Part shown: piece after piece, positions 36,864-48,671 of the stretch
How positions within the stretch are numbered: position 1 is the first letter of the stretch
How the letters are laid out: each line of letters begins with the position of its first letter
From: Gammaproteobacteria bacterium
GTDB lineage: Bacteria > Pseudomonadota > Gammaproteobacteria > SZUA-229
Assembly (NCBI GenBank): GCA_029882215.1
Contig: JAOULC010000014.1
Coordinates: 1 to 64,000 of the forward strand
DNA: 64,000 nt
Reading direction: 5' to 3'
The notes under the pieces: model-generated
What the model was told of the DNA's origin: nothing
Seen by the model: the letters and a program-made list of their open reading frames with translations, nothing else
The model's database searches: none
Translations under genes and position numbers: made by a program

Positions 36864-38525
36864 TTATTTTCCGCCACCTGCTGGGCCGCGACTTCTTGAT
36901 GATTCACCGGCACCCCGTATTGAAGACTGTGCACGGGAAGATCGTTGTGACTTACCCGATCGTGCTGCCTGAATATCGGCCGGATTACGGCGTGCAAAAT
37001 CACTGTCTCTGTAGCGACCGTTGTCGTATGTACTGGAGCCCCAGGTTCCGTACTCATTAGCACGGCCATAATAAGGACTGCCACGGCGATGACTACGATA
37101 GCTATTATAATCATCATAGTAATAACGCGGCCGCCCCGTTAGCGCATTGAAGAAACTGTACATGCCGTAATAATGCCAGAAAGACCGGCCATTCTCATTT
37201 CGCCACTCACCATACTGATTACTACCTGTGGCCAGACCATTCGTCATTAGCGGTTTTGCTATTGTTGCCATACCAACCGGCTGAGCATCTTTTAATGCAT
37301 CCTCTTCATAGTAACCGTAAGGTTTGGTCAGTATTGCCATACCAAGATTATCAAACTGAGACCAGAAATCATCTTCTTTAACTGCAATCCATTCTCCTTC
37401 AGTCATCTGTTCATTAACAACTTCAACATAACGGTGAAAGGTATTGGTATATATTTTTTCAATCCAGTACTCTGCATAATCATCACCGCGTGGCCAGTTC
37501 CATTTTTTATCGATGCGCAGTGCATCCCAAACCGCTTTCGGAACATTCAGTTTGAAATTCTGTCGTCCCCAGCTCGACGACAGATTTGCAATCGTGTCTG
37601 TTTGCAGGCTATCAAAATATTCAAAAAGTTTTTCATCAATCATTACAGCCGGGTAGTATCCGGTTGTACCGTCACCACAATATTCTCCTTCACACCAGCT
37701 TGCTCGGCCAATGACAACAAAGTATTCAATCCTTTGATCAGCAAGAATTTTAGTGTAACTTTTATACAGCTCATCGAATTTTTCGTTTATTTTATTTTGA
37801 TAGTCGGTTGTATCAGCTAACGTTTTGGATAAAGCGACAGCTTCATCACCGAAGCTTGCATAATCAATATCCGCAGATAGTTTACTAAACTGATAATTTA
37901 TCTGCTTTGATGAGGCACTGGCTTTTTCAAGCAAAGAATTTAAAACGTTAAGTTTTTCTGTAACATCATCTTTTTTATGAGCATAGTCAGAGCTGACATT
38001 ATTTGCTCTTTTTGTCAGTTTTTTTGCCAGCGCAATCAGCTGGTCAAATTCACGCTGTGCTTTTTCATGTATCACGGAAGCTGTGTCCCGTACATTGATC
38101 AAAAAAGCGATTCGTTGCTCCGGATAGAGCGCTGCCTGACGGGATTTTTCCAGTTCAATTTCAAACAGCCTGAGCTGTATACGTGCAGCGGTGTCTTCGT
38201 TTGGATCATCACGATCCATGATGGGTATTATTTTTGACTGATACAGCGTATCAGCTGCAGCAAGAAATTCTTTAGATTTAGCAAAGTTTTCTTCCCAGCC
38301 TTCTTTTTCAAGGTAAGGTTTGAAAAACAGCCATTCTTGATGTGAGCCAAGCTGATCAAACTCTGTTTTCTTAGCCACAATAAAATCGTTATGCCTTACT
38401 AACTGATCAGGGATATTTTCTATTGACTGAACCACACCGTCAGACAAACCACTGCAAGCAGTAAGAAAAAAACTGGAAATTAACACATAAAACAAACCTG
38501 ACAGGCTTCTATTAACGCGATTCAA
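36864..38525 (-). CDS. Large lipoprotein with disordered Ser/Arg/Gly-rich tail
   Basis: I choose TTG 38525 because AAAGGGGG precedes it by five bases and the resulting N-terminus is a clean lipoprotein signal (lipobox FLTAC, Cys at residue 24); the first in-frame ATG would lie inside the preceding gene. The mature protein of about 530 residues has a helical, coiled-coil-like middle (about 110-270), a globular part with WGRQNFKLNVPKAVW, and a C-terminal tail of about 85 residues rich in Tyr, Arg, Ser and Gly, ending in GPAGGGK. I cannot assign a known family. The tail recalls the low-complexity ends of YjfM/YgiB (DUF1190), which also neighbour DUF350 genes. It is likely a membrane-anchored envelope component. 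Confidence 0.72.
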   Translation of the reverse strand: MNRVNRSLSGLFYVLISSFFLTACSGLSDGVVQSIENIPDQLVRHNDFIVAKKTEFDQLGSHQEWLFFKPYLEKEGWEENFAKSKEFLAAADTLYQSKIIPIMDRDDPNEDTAARIQLRLFEIELEKSRQAALYPEQRIAFLINVRDTASVIHEKAQREFDQLIALAKKLTKRANNVSSDYAHKKDDVTEKLNVLNSLLEKASASSKQINYQFSKLSADIDYASFGDEAVALSKTLADTTDYQNKINEKFDELYKSYTKILADQRIEYFVVIGRASWCEGEYCGDGTTGYYPAVMIDEKLFEYFDSLQTDTIANLSSSWGRQNFKLNVPKAVWDALRIDKKWNWPRGDDYAEYWIEKIYTNTFHRYVEVVNEQMTEGEWIAVKEDDFWSQFDNLGMAILTKPYGYYEEDALKDAQPVGMATIAKPLMTNGLATGSNQYGEWRNENGRSFWHYYGMYSFFNALTGRPRYYYDDYNSYRSHRRGSPYYGRANEYGTWGSSTYDNGRYRDSDFARRNPADIQAARSGKSQRSSRAQSSIRGAGESSRSRGPAGGGK

Positions 38526-38586
38526 ACCATCCCCCTTTAAGAGCTTTTTATTAAAGCTAGCAGCACAAGCAAACGCCAGCAGCTTA

Positions 38587-39219
38587 TTAATCCGCACTGA
38601 CTTGCAATACATTAATAGATTTAGAATTTATTTCATGACTGATAAAGGCCTCGCGCTGAGGTCTTTCATCATCATCTTCATGCCAGGTTTCAATGGTCAG
38701 GAAAGTTTTCTCATCCTCAGACTCAAACTCATAGGCTCGCATCGGCACACCATCTTTAGATCCGTTAGCTTTTATAAAGCGCCCTGCCCATGTATCTTCT
38801 TCGCTGTAATAATAGGTAATACCGTTATATACAACCGCTCCTTCCTCTTCATCGGCAATATATTCAAGGTCATTTCGGGTTAGTGACTTCCCCTCAAACT
38901 TAATCTCACGCATTTTAACCAGTGAATCCGTCTGGCTAACTTCAAGCTCATCATCAAATTCCCATTCCACATAAATCGTCTCACCTGTTTCAAGCGAAAA
39001 CAATTCCAGCTCGGTGATCCAGTAGTCTTTTTTACGTGGTTTGAAGTTATCCCACTTAACATCAAGATAAAGAAAAATATTATTCACTTTCCATGTCTGA
39101 TCATTAAGCTCAAGATAGCCGCCCTTTTTAAGGGATTTGATATTATGTATGGACTGTTCAGAAGCTGGCAACGGGTTTAATCCTCTGATAGCAGCCAGTC
39201 GATGTGTTACATCAGTCAT
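38587..39219 (-). CDS. DUF4178 protein
   Basis: The 210-residue soluble protein is a DUF4178 domain: LKKGGYLELNDQTWKVNNIF (about 30-49), then WITELELFSLETGETIYVEWEF and a later EEDTWAGRFI segment, ending near a C-terminal beta region. It has no signal peptide. DUF4178 genes often keep company with DUF350 and polyamine-synthase-like genes, as here. It lies two bases after the TelA-like gene and 61 bases before the lipoprotein start. Biochemical role unknown. Confidence 0.83.
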   Translation of the reverse strand: MTDVTHRLAAIRGLNPLPASEQSIHNIKSLKKGGYLELNDQTWKVNNIFLYLDVKWDNFKPRKKDYWITELELFSLETGETIYVEWEFDDELEVSQTDSLVKMREIKFEGKSLTRNDLEYIADEEEGAVVYNGITYYYSEEDTWAGRFIKANGSKDGVPMRAYEFESEDEKTFLTIETWHEDDDERPQREAFISHEINSKSINVLQVSAD

Positions 39220-39221
39220 GC

Positions 39222-40376
39222 TTATTCACCTTTACCGATAACTTCGCCTTCAATGACTTTTTCACCGCTTTCTAATTTTGCCTGTTTCTCATAATCATCA
39301 TTATCTTTTGCATCACGCAGTCCCTGAGCAACAGGGCTAAGCTCTGCCGTCATCTCAGCGAGTTTTGCGCTGGCTTCACGGGCTTTTATCGTGCTGTTTG
39401 CCATGGTTTCATTAGCTGTATTAACGGCCTGCATCAGCTGATCGAAACCTTCTTCCATCTTTTCAAGCGCGATAACCGGGTTGTTATACAGATCACCGAT
39501 TTCAGATGCGGCTTTATTCACAGCTGCTGCATTTTGCGCCATCATATCGCCAAGTCCTTCCTGAAAACTTTGAACGGCCTGTTTGACTGTATCCTGTTTG
39601 GCAAGTGCCGCCTGAATGCGCAGTGCATTCGTCATCACCATCGGGCCAACTGTCAGTGCACTGTCAATTTGCTCACTTAGCAGTTCATTGGTTGCAACCG
39701 TCTGATCAATACTGATAAAAAACTGTACAGCGGCCTGCTCCATAGTTCGCAGATCACGAATACGTCGTGCCGCTTTATTTTTTACAGAAGCCAGCTTTTG
39801 CAGCTCCTGTGCATCAGTGGCATCCGTTTCTGATTCTAATTTTTCAACTTCTGTGATAAAAATTTCACCAATATATATTTCTGACTGAATTTCTTTTTGT
39901 GCCGCTTCAATTTCAGTGTATTGATTTTCAAGTTCAATACTCGTTTCCAGTAAGTCATCTTTACCTGCACGCAGACCGGATAAAATACCATTGACATGTT
40001 TTTGCATCGGCTCATATTTGTGGATAAAACGGGAAACGGCTTTTCGCTTTATTCCTTTTGGCATCCATGAGAACCACCATGCATTATTCAGTGAATGCGG
40101 GTTCAGATCATCCATTGCGCCGCGCAGTTCCAGTAGTTTTTCACCCGTCGGAGATTTTCCATCCAGACCTTTTAGCAGTGAATTGACGCTGTTTGACATC
40201 AGGTCATTTGCCGCAGCCATTTTCTTTTGCGAGCCGGCACCTATCACATCAATCGCACGCATTAATGCCGGGCCTGTTTTTTCCTTTACGGTATTAACCA
40301 GAGCCTGAGACTTTTCTTTCATTCCACCTATTGCTGATTCGTCTGCCCACTTAGGTGTTTTTGCTTGATCACTCAT
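39222..40376 (-). CDS. TelA/KlaA-like toxic anion resistance family protein
   Basis: The 384-residue protein is almost wholly helical with long coiled-coil segments (about 130-200 and 260-350). The stretches LNPHSLNNAWWFSWMP, LENQYTEIEAAQKEIQ and PMVMTNALRIQAALAKQDTV match the TelA (KlaA, PF05816-type) pattern. Members were linked with tellurite and toxic-anion resistance and with cell-envelope stress, but the mechanism is unclear. It is preceded by an XpaC-like membrane protein gene (12 bases), a partner commonly found beside TelA. It is cytoplasmic and probably binds the membrane through its partner. Confidence 0.82.
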   Translation of the reverse strand: MSDQAKTPKWADESAIGGMKEKSQALVNTVKEKTGPALMRAIDVIGAGSQKKMAAANDLMSNSVNSLLKGLDGKSPTGEKLLELRGAMDDLNPHSLNNAWWFSWMPKGIKRKAVSRFIHKYEPMQKHVNGILSGLRAGKDDLLETSIELENQYTEIEAAQKEIQSEIYIGEIFITEVEKLESETDATDAQELQKLASVKNKAARRIRDLRTMEQAAVQFFISIDQTVATNELLSEQIDSALTVGPMVMTNALRIQAALAKQDTVKQAVQSFQEGLGDMMAQNAAAVNKAASEIGDLYNNPVIALEKMEEGFDQLMQAVNTANETMANSTIKAREASAKLAEMTAELSPVAQGLRDAKDNDDYEKQAKLESGEKVIEGEVIGKGE

Positions 40377-40388
40377 AATTACCTCTGA

Positions 40389-40979
40389 TTATATTTTGAA
40401 GCGTTGTTTCAAGAATTTTGCTTTTGAATTAAATTCGCTGGTTTGACGTGCTGCCAGCATACTTTTGACCTCGGCCAGTTCGGATTTCATGCCAGATAAG
40501 CCCTCTTCTACGGCTATTATCGTGGCTTCATCATTTCTGGCCTCTTCAGCCAGCGCTATATAGGGCTTAATGGATTTTTCCGGTAAGTATTCACTCGCCA
40601 TTCTGTTAATGACCCATGCAAGCTCTCCATCGGGGCCTGCCAGATTAACCTTAGGAAGCAGATCCAGTAACTGATCGATAATCTCTTCAAATGCATTTCG
40701 AACCTCAGCTGGCATAATGCACTTGCGTAGATGAATATTAATCATCAACAGTGACTCTGTTCCAAGCTCTGCCGCTGTTTTAGGTACAGCAGCCGCTGAC
40801 TGATCTTTATCAGATGTCGCATGCTTTGATGATAAGTAGCCTGCAAGCAAATAAAAAAGCACAGCAATAATGACAGCAATGATCAGGCCGGGCAGAAAAC
40901 CCAGGGACAGGGAAAGGACTAATGCCATTACAATAGCTATCAATACGGCTATCAGCAGGTTTTTATCGTTAGTTTTCAT
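40389..40979 (-). CDS. XpaC-like membrane protein, partner of TelA-like protein
   Basis: The 196-residue protein starts with two close membrane helices (about 8-27 and 29-50), then a helical cytoplasmic domain (about 65-196). The helical part (ESLLMINIHLRKCIMPAEVR, then FEEIIDQLLDLLP) resembles the 5-bromo-4-chloroindolyl phosphate hydrolysis / XpaC family that typically sits next to TelA genes. The family assignment rests mostly on layout and context, so it is moderate. It is the first gene of the operon, with about 145 bases of upstream sequence separating it from DUF2339. Confidence 0.6.
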   Translation of the reverse strand: MKTNDKNLLIAVLIAIVMALVLSLSLGFLPGLIIAVIIAVLFYLLAGYLSSKHATSDKDQSAAAVPKTAAELGTESLLMINIHLRKCIMPAEVRNAFEEIIDQLLDLLPKVNLAGPDGELAWVINRMASEYLPEKSIKPYIALAEEARNDEATIIAVEEGLSGMKSELAEVKSMLAARQTSEFNSKAKFLKQRFKI

Positions 40980-41124
40980 AATTTTTAGTTACTATCTCAT
41001 TGGGTGAACGTAGCTCAAGCGACCTGATAACTCACTGGCTGAGCTTAAATATAAGCAGGCAAATATACCTACAATTGACAGTTATAACCAGCCAAAAGCA
41101 CATCTTTCCAGTCTCATGTTGATA

Positions 41125-44100
41125 CTAACACATTGAAATAACACGGGTATTTTTAACTTTCTGGAATAAGTATGCCGCCAGCATCAGAATAGTTCCCATA
41201 CACATTAATGCAATGACCTTGTGGATATGACTAAAGTCATTCATATCATGTAACAGGACTTTTGCTGCCGTTAATGCATATAACGCTATAGACAGCCGCA
41301 GCACCCCCTTGTAGCCATCAATTAAGGTCAGGAACAATACGACCACTGCATGAACTAACATGGCGATTGAGGTACCAACCGACCATGGATCGAAAACAAG
41401 GTTGAGCATACCGCTATAGCCAATAAAAATCAGGCCGTGAAATAGCCACAGCTGGGTATTTCTTGGCATGGATTTTTTTTGCAGATAACTCAGCACCGCA
41501 TGGCGCTGATGCGTGATATACCACAACCCCGCAAGGGCGATAAAATCAGCCGCAAATGACAGGTATGAGTCTTCTACTTTTATAAATACCAGCACCGGTA
41601 TAGCAATAAGGCCCGACCACACCAGAAGATAAGCCAGGCTCATGGTGCTGCGCATGAGCACGCGAACTCTGCGCTGCTGTATCATATAGATGAAGAAGAA
41701 TACGCTTATCAGTAATGACAGCGCAATCTGCCCGCTTAAAGCATAGCTAAATGCTGCCAGCGCAAAACCATAGAAATACGGACTGCTTAGTGCGATTTTC
41801 GTATACCTGGTTAAATTTCCACCTGCTCTGCTGATTGTCTTTTCGCTGTAATGAAAAAGCGTGAGTACGGTGACACCCGCTATCAGGGCTGCTAAACCGG
41901 GTAACTGCTGTGCGCCGGTAACAGCATTTAATGCCATTAAGACCGTGCTTAAAACCGCAACAAAAAACAATATGTTTAACTGTATTAAAAGCGCTTCAAT
42001 CTTTAGTTTTTTATACATCAACCAGCTGACAGCAAAAGATAGCCAGATAAACACAGGGACATATTCTGTGTACAAACGGAATATTCGCGGCAGGAATAAC
42101 AGCGGTATGAGCAAATAAACACCGATACGAACTTTTACAGCAAGATGATAAGCTGGCTGTTCTGAAGCGGAATATTCATATACCCACTGTAATGCCCAGG
42201 CACACAGTAACACTTCAGCCCATGCAATCTGGGTCGCTAAAGATTGCTCAGTAAAATGCAGGTTACCCACAGCCTGATAACTAAACCACGTCATGACAAC
42301 AAACAACAAGAAGTGTGCCCATGCTAATTTTTCGGTTAGCGGCAAATCTTCTTTTAAACTGCGGTGCAATAAGAACAATAACGGAATTGCTGCAGCTGTA
42401 AACATCCACTCTTTAAATAAGATGGCAATTGTATATAAGAAAAAAGATGTTAAATACAAGGAAAGTGTTTCGCTTAGAATATATTGATGTGGCAGACGTG
42501 ATTCGTTTTCACTTAACGACTCTGTTTTATTAACAACCCAGCTGCTAATTGATAATAAACTTCCGACAACAATAAAATCCAGCCAGAGAAAGCTGAACAT
42601 TAAGGTCTCTTGATTAGCAATATGCCGAATACCAATCTGTAGCAAACTCAGAACCAACAATACAATCGGCACATAAAAAACCAGCTGATGTAACATGGCT
42701 GCCAGTTTTTCACCGCGCCCTTGCAGACCAGAGCGTTGATAATAAAAATGCAAGGCCCACGAAAAAAACAGCGTCTCTGCCATTAGGATCCATGTAGTCA
42801 GTGATTGTTGTGATATAAAAGTGGTATCAGTGCTCACCATACCCGCCAGAAAATTAACAACAAAACTTACAAATAAATAAAAACCGATAAGCTGAGCGAA
42901 ACGTAAGCGGAATTTTGCTGCTCGATAGAAACACCAGAGCATTGGCAGTACCAGCAGAACCGACATCAGTGCAGGCAAAAATACAGCCAGTATAAATCCT
43001 GATGCAGCTGCTCCCCATAATGTATAAATTTCATTCTGTACAAACGCCGCTTTAAGCTCGATCGGCTCTGCACTGTCTTTAAAGCGTTCTATTAACCGGT
43101 AAGCGAGAAAACTCAAAAAACCAAAAGTAAGTAGCTTAGTCCAGTACCACGACACTGTGTTATCTGCAACGGCATAACCTTCAGTCATTATGTGCCACAA
43201 AAGCCCTAGCATCGCCAGCAGATAGATAGCGTAACCTTCCGCTCTGATTAATTTATGCTGATACTGAAAACCAATATAAGCCAGGATTAATCCTTCCATG
43301 GCCCATATAACACTGCTGACATCGACGGGTGCCAGTACAAAAACAGATGTAGCGACAAGCAGACCAGCCATAAGAAAGTAGACCGGCGCTAATGCCGTTT
43401 TTAAAAGCTTAAATTTTAATACAATGACAGCCAGTATCACTGCATGAATGAGTAAAATACTCGCAACAGTCATATCACCCGTTGACACTTGCAGCATGGC
43501 ATATATGAAGTAAAAGACATTTGAAACCAGTAAGGTCACATCATAGCGGCTGAGCTGTGTTTTTATTTTTAGCCCCTGGAAAGACCAGTAGTAGACATAC
43601 ATATAAAAAAAACCGCTTAGCAGCGTTGCTATCACAAACGAACTAATGGCTTTACTGATACCGATGTATTCAATGACCGACAAACTCAGCACAAACATGA
43701 TGTGCGATAAAGCAGGCCATTTTATTTTATGCGACAAATACAGATTGGCGCATGAAAGAACAAATAAATACAAAAGAAAAACCAGCCCTATCGCTTCCAT
43801 ATCGCCGATAATAAACGGCGTAAAAACACCGCCGACAAGCGTGACAAAAGCCACGACTCTGGTTTCATAAATGAGTGCAAGAACAAAAGAACTCAGTGTG
43901 ACTGCCATTAACAATAAAAAACCACTGGACTCAGATATCATGCCGTAATAAGGCCCTATAAAATAGGCCGTCAGGTAATTAAAAATAACGCCTAATGCTA
44001 TGATACTCGCTGCATATTCGCGAAAATCTGTCTGTTTACGGGCAAGTAAAGCGCCGGCAGCTATTATTCCTGCGCCAACAACAAAACCCGTTAGCGCCTT

Positions 44101-44736
44101 TAAAGTATCGCTAAAGACTGTATAAAATGAGTATTGCAGTAAATAACCAAAACCAACTGTCAGCGTCAGCAAACCTGCAACAGTCATTAAGAAAACAGGC
44201 GCTTTGCCCTGATCTTTATAATGAAGATAGAGTTTAATTAACTTATGAAACAGTGCCTGAAAAGGTGCGGTGAACAGGGACAAACGGCTTAGTATAAAAT
44301 AAAAAATTGCTATAAAAAACTTACTAATAAATACATTTAACAAACCCGGCTCCGGGGTTTTGCTATTTACACTGTCATCACTGTCCGCCGCTGAAGCTGG
44401 CTCTGATTTAGTCTGCTCATTTTTCTCTGTAGATGTTGAAACTTTTATTGCCTCTGCTACAGGTGACTTATTCAGGTTTGTTGTTACAGATCTTTCATAG
44501 GCTACTGAATCTGATGACTGCTGAACAATTGCCGGGGATTGTTTTTCTGTATAAGACCCTGATATTGCAACATCAGCCGGAAGAGATGCCTTTTGTTCTG
44601 ACTGAACTGATTCACGTAAGACCCCGAGTTCTGATTTAAGCGCAAGAATTCTGCTGTTAAATTCATCTCTGGTATTTTCAAGAACATGCTCAAGCTCATC
44701 AATTCTCTGTTGCAGAGACTTTGTAGCATCAGTCAT
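41125..44736 (-). CDS. Giant DUF2339 multi-spanning membrane protein
   Basis: The 1203-residue protein begins with a coiled coil (about 1-48: QQRIDELEHVLENTRDEFNS), then a Ser/Glu-rich linker (to about 130), then around 30 hydrophobic helices to the C-terminus. This is the DUF2339 layout. The domain GLLTLTVGFGYLLQYSF and the FTPFIIGDMEAIGLV region are typical. Function is not known. It has its own promoter region downstream of the purA terminator and lies immediately upstream, same strand, of the XpaC/TelA operon. A functional link is possible but not shown. Confidence 0.88.
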   Translation of the reverse strand: MTDATKSLQQRIDELEHVLENTRDEFNSRILALKSELGVLRESVQSEQKASLPADVAISGSYTEKQSPAIVQQSSDSVAYERSVTTNLNKSPVAEAIKVSTSTEKNEQTKSEPASAADSDDSVNSKTPEPGLLNVFISKFFIAIFYFILSRLSLFTAPFQALFHKLIKLYLHYKDQGKAPVFLMTVAGLLTLTVGFGYLLQYSFYTVFSDTLKALTGFVVGAGIIAAGALLARKQTDFREYAASIIALGVIFNYLTAYFIGPYYGMISESSGFLLLMAVTLSSFVLALIYETRVVAFVTLVGGVFTPFIIGDMEAIGLVFLLYLFVLSCANLYLSHKIKWPALSHIMFVLSLSVIEYIGISKAISSFVIATLLSGFFYMYVYYWSFQGLKIKTQLSRYDVTLLVSNVFYFIYAMLQVSTGDMTVASILLIHAVILAVIVLKFKLLKTALAPVYFLMAGLLVATSVFVLAPVDVSSVIWAMEGLILAYIGFQYQHKLIRAEGYAIYLLAMLGLLWHIMTEGYAVADNTVSWYWTKLLTFGFLSFLAYRLIERFKDSAEPIELKAAFVQNEIYTLWGAAASGFILAVFLPALMSVLLVLPMLWCFYRAAKFRLRFAQLIGFYLFVSFVVNFLAGMVSTDTTFISQQSLTTWILMAETLFFSWALHFYYQRSGLQGRGEKLAAMLHQLVFYVPIVLLVLSLLQIGIRHIANQETLMFSFLWLDFIVVGSLLSISSWVVNKTESLSENESRLPHQYILSETLSLYLTSFFLYTIAILFKEWMFTAAAIPLLFLLHRSLKEDLPLTEKLAWAHFLLFVVMTWFSYQAVGNLHFTEQSLATQIAWAEVLLCAWALQWVYEYSASEQPAYHLAVKVRIGVYLLIPLLFLPRIFRLYTEYVPVFIWLSFAVSWLMYKKLKIEALLIQLNILFFVAVLSTVLMALNAVTGAQQLPGLAALIAGVTVLTLFHYSEKTISRAGGNLTRYTKIALSSPYFYGFALAAFSYALSGQIALSLLISVFFFIYMIQQRRVRVLMRSTMSLAYLLVWSGLIAIPVLVFIKVEDSYLSFAADFIALAGLWYITHQRHAVLSYLQKKSMPRNTQLWLFHGLIFIGYSGMLNLVFDPWSVGTSIAMLVHAVVVLFLTLIDGYKGVLRLSIALYALTAAKVLLHDMNDFSHIHKVIALMCMGTILMLAAYLFQKVKNTRVISMC

Positions 44737-44931
44737 TGATTATTCCTTTAAATCTATTTTTTATTATTCAATGTATTTTAAAATTTCTGATACGGCAATA
44801 TAACATGGTTATATCACAGCGATAACAGTCATACCCGGTCATTGAGTAATGTTTATACCACAGAGTGGATTATCTGCGCACAGGATCATGTCTTTTTAAG
44901 ACAGCTTAGCCTGTTTAACTTTCAATAATGC

Positions 44932-44962
44932 AAAAAAAACCTGTCACATGGACAGGTTTTTT
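44932..44962. terminator. Intrinsic terminator of the purA transcript
   Basis: AAAAAACCTGTC / GACAGGTTTTTT (44934-44945 with 44951-44962) form a perfect 12-pair stem with a five-base loop, 16 bases after the purA stop. The A and T runs allow action on both strands. Confidence 0.95.
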
Positions 44963-44977
44963 CAGTCAGAAAACATC

Positions 44978-47456
<2,479 letters not shown>

Positions 47457-47485
47457 TTAACTCTTGATTCTAAAATTGTGTTTCT

Positions 47486-47668
47486 TTAACGCAAAGCATA
47501 CAGGATGACAACGCCTAACAACATACTACCCAAACCAACCCAGCGCAGAATATTATCCGGGAGCTGGCTAATTTGTTGCATGGTCTCGCGCCACATAGCC
47601 GGATTGAGAAACGGCATTATACCCTCAATCACCAGCAGCAGTGCTATTGCATGTAAAATTTCATTCAT
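47486..47668 (-). CDS. DUF2065 (YjeT-like) small inner-membrane protein
   Basis: The 60-residue protein has two membrane helices (about 3-23 and 40-58). The motif LVIEGIMPFLNPAMWRETM followed by LRWVGLGSMLLGVVILY is the DUF2065 pattern found between hflC and purA in many relatives. Function unknown. It begins after the hflC terminator and leads the hisZ-purA group. Confidence 0.85.
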   Translation of the reverse strand: MNEILHAIALLLVIEGIMPFLNPAMWRETMQQISQLPDNILRWVGLGSMLLGVVILYALR

Positions 47669-47751
47669 AAAGGTGGGCTTTCTTTGCTAATTATTGGCAA
47701 TCGCCACTGCTAGCCTTGTCTGGCCCCGTGACAGATGAACATTCTGCACAT

Positions 47752-47782
47752 AAAAAAGCCGGAAGATAATAAGCTTCCGGCT
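47752..47782 (-). terminator. Intrinsic terminator of the hflKC transcript
   Basis: AGCCGGAAG and CTTCCGGCT (47757-47765 with 47774-47782) pair across an eight-base loop. On the minus strand the stem is followed by six Ts, 20 bases after the hflC stop. Confidence 0.93.
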
Positions 47783-47801
47783 GTTGCTAGTTTGATAGTC
47801 T

Positions 47802-48671
47802 TTATTTATTCACCTTACCGTCTGAGTTTTTCAGATAGCGGAAGAACTCAGAGTCAGGTTGTATCAACATAACATCCGATTTTTCTCTGAAGGTTTCTTT
47901 ATACGCTTCGAGACTACGGTAAAAACGATAGAACTCACGGTCTTTAGAGAAACTGGATGCATAGATATTGGCTGCTTTCGCATCACCATCACCACGCAGC
48001 TTTTCTGCATCACGATAAGCCTCTGCCAGAATAACCTTGCTCTGTTTATCAGCATCAGCTGTTACACGTTCTGCAGCTTCTCTGCCTTCTGAGCGAAATT
48101 CACGGGCATCACGTTCACGCTCTGTGCGCATGCGCTGATAGACCGATTCGCTGATTTTCTCAGGGTAATCGATACGCTTGATCCGTACATCGACAATCTC
48201 AACACCTAAGGACTCCGTCTTATCTCCCGCTAACTGAGTCATGATACCCATGATTTCAGCACGATCACCGGTGATCACTTCCTGAATAGTTCGTTTACCA
48301 AATTCATCACGAAGACCATTATTGACGATCTGATAAAGCAGCAAGCCTGCTCGTCTTTCATCACCACTGGTCGCCAGGAAGTATTTTTCAACATCCTGAA
48401 TACGCCATTTGATAAATGAATCAACAATCAGATATTTTTTCTCTGCCGTTAAAAAACGCTCCGGACGCTGATCCATGGTTAAAATACGTGAATCAAACTT
48501 TCTCACGTTATTCACAAAAGGCACTTTCCAGTGCAGCCCTGGCTTGTAGTCTGAACGTTCAATCGAGCCAAACTTTAACAGTATTGCTTTTTCTCGCTCA
48601 TCAACAAAAAAGGCCGATAAGGAGATCGCCGCAAGGACAGCAATGATAATAACAGGTATAAGCTTATTCAT
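47802..48671 (-). CDS. hflC: FtsH protease modulator HflC
   Basis: The 289-residue SPFH-domain protein has an N-terminal membrane anchor (about 3-22) and a periplasmic SPFH/PHB domain (about 20-200), including ERSDYKPGLHWKVPFVNNV, then a helical region rich in Glu/Arg. With HflK it forms a cage around FtsH that limits its access to membrane substrates. The gene directly overlaps hflK at the junction (start and stop share base 48671), so expression is coupled. Confidence 0.96.
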   Translation of the reverse strand: MNKLIPVIIIAVLAAISLSAFFVDEREKAILLKFGSIERSDYKPGLHWKVPFVNNVRKFDSRILTMDQRPERFLTAEKKYLIVDSFIKWRIQDVEKYFLATSGDERRAGLLLYQIVNNGLRDEFGKRTIQEVITGDRAEIMGIMTQLAGDKTESLGVEIVDVRIKRIDYPEKISESVYQRMRTERERDAREFRSEGREAAERVTADADKQSKVILAEAYRDAEKLRGDGDAKAANIYASSFSKDREFYRFYRSLEAYKETFREKSDVMLIQPDSEFFRYLKNSDGKVNK

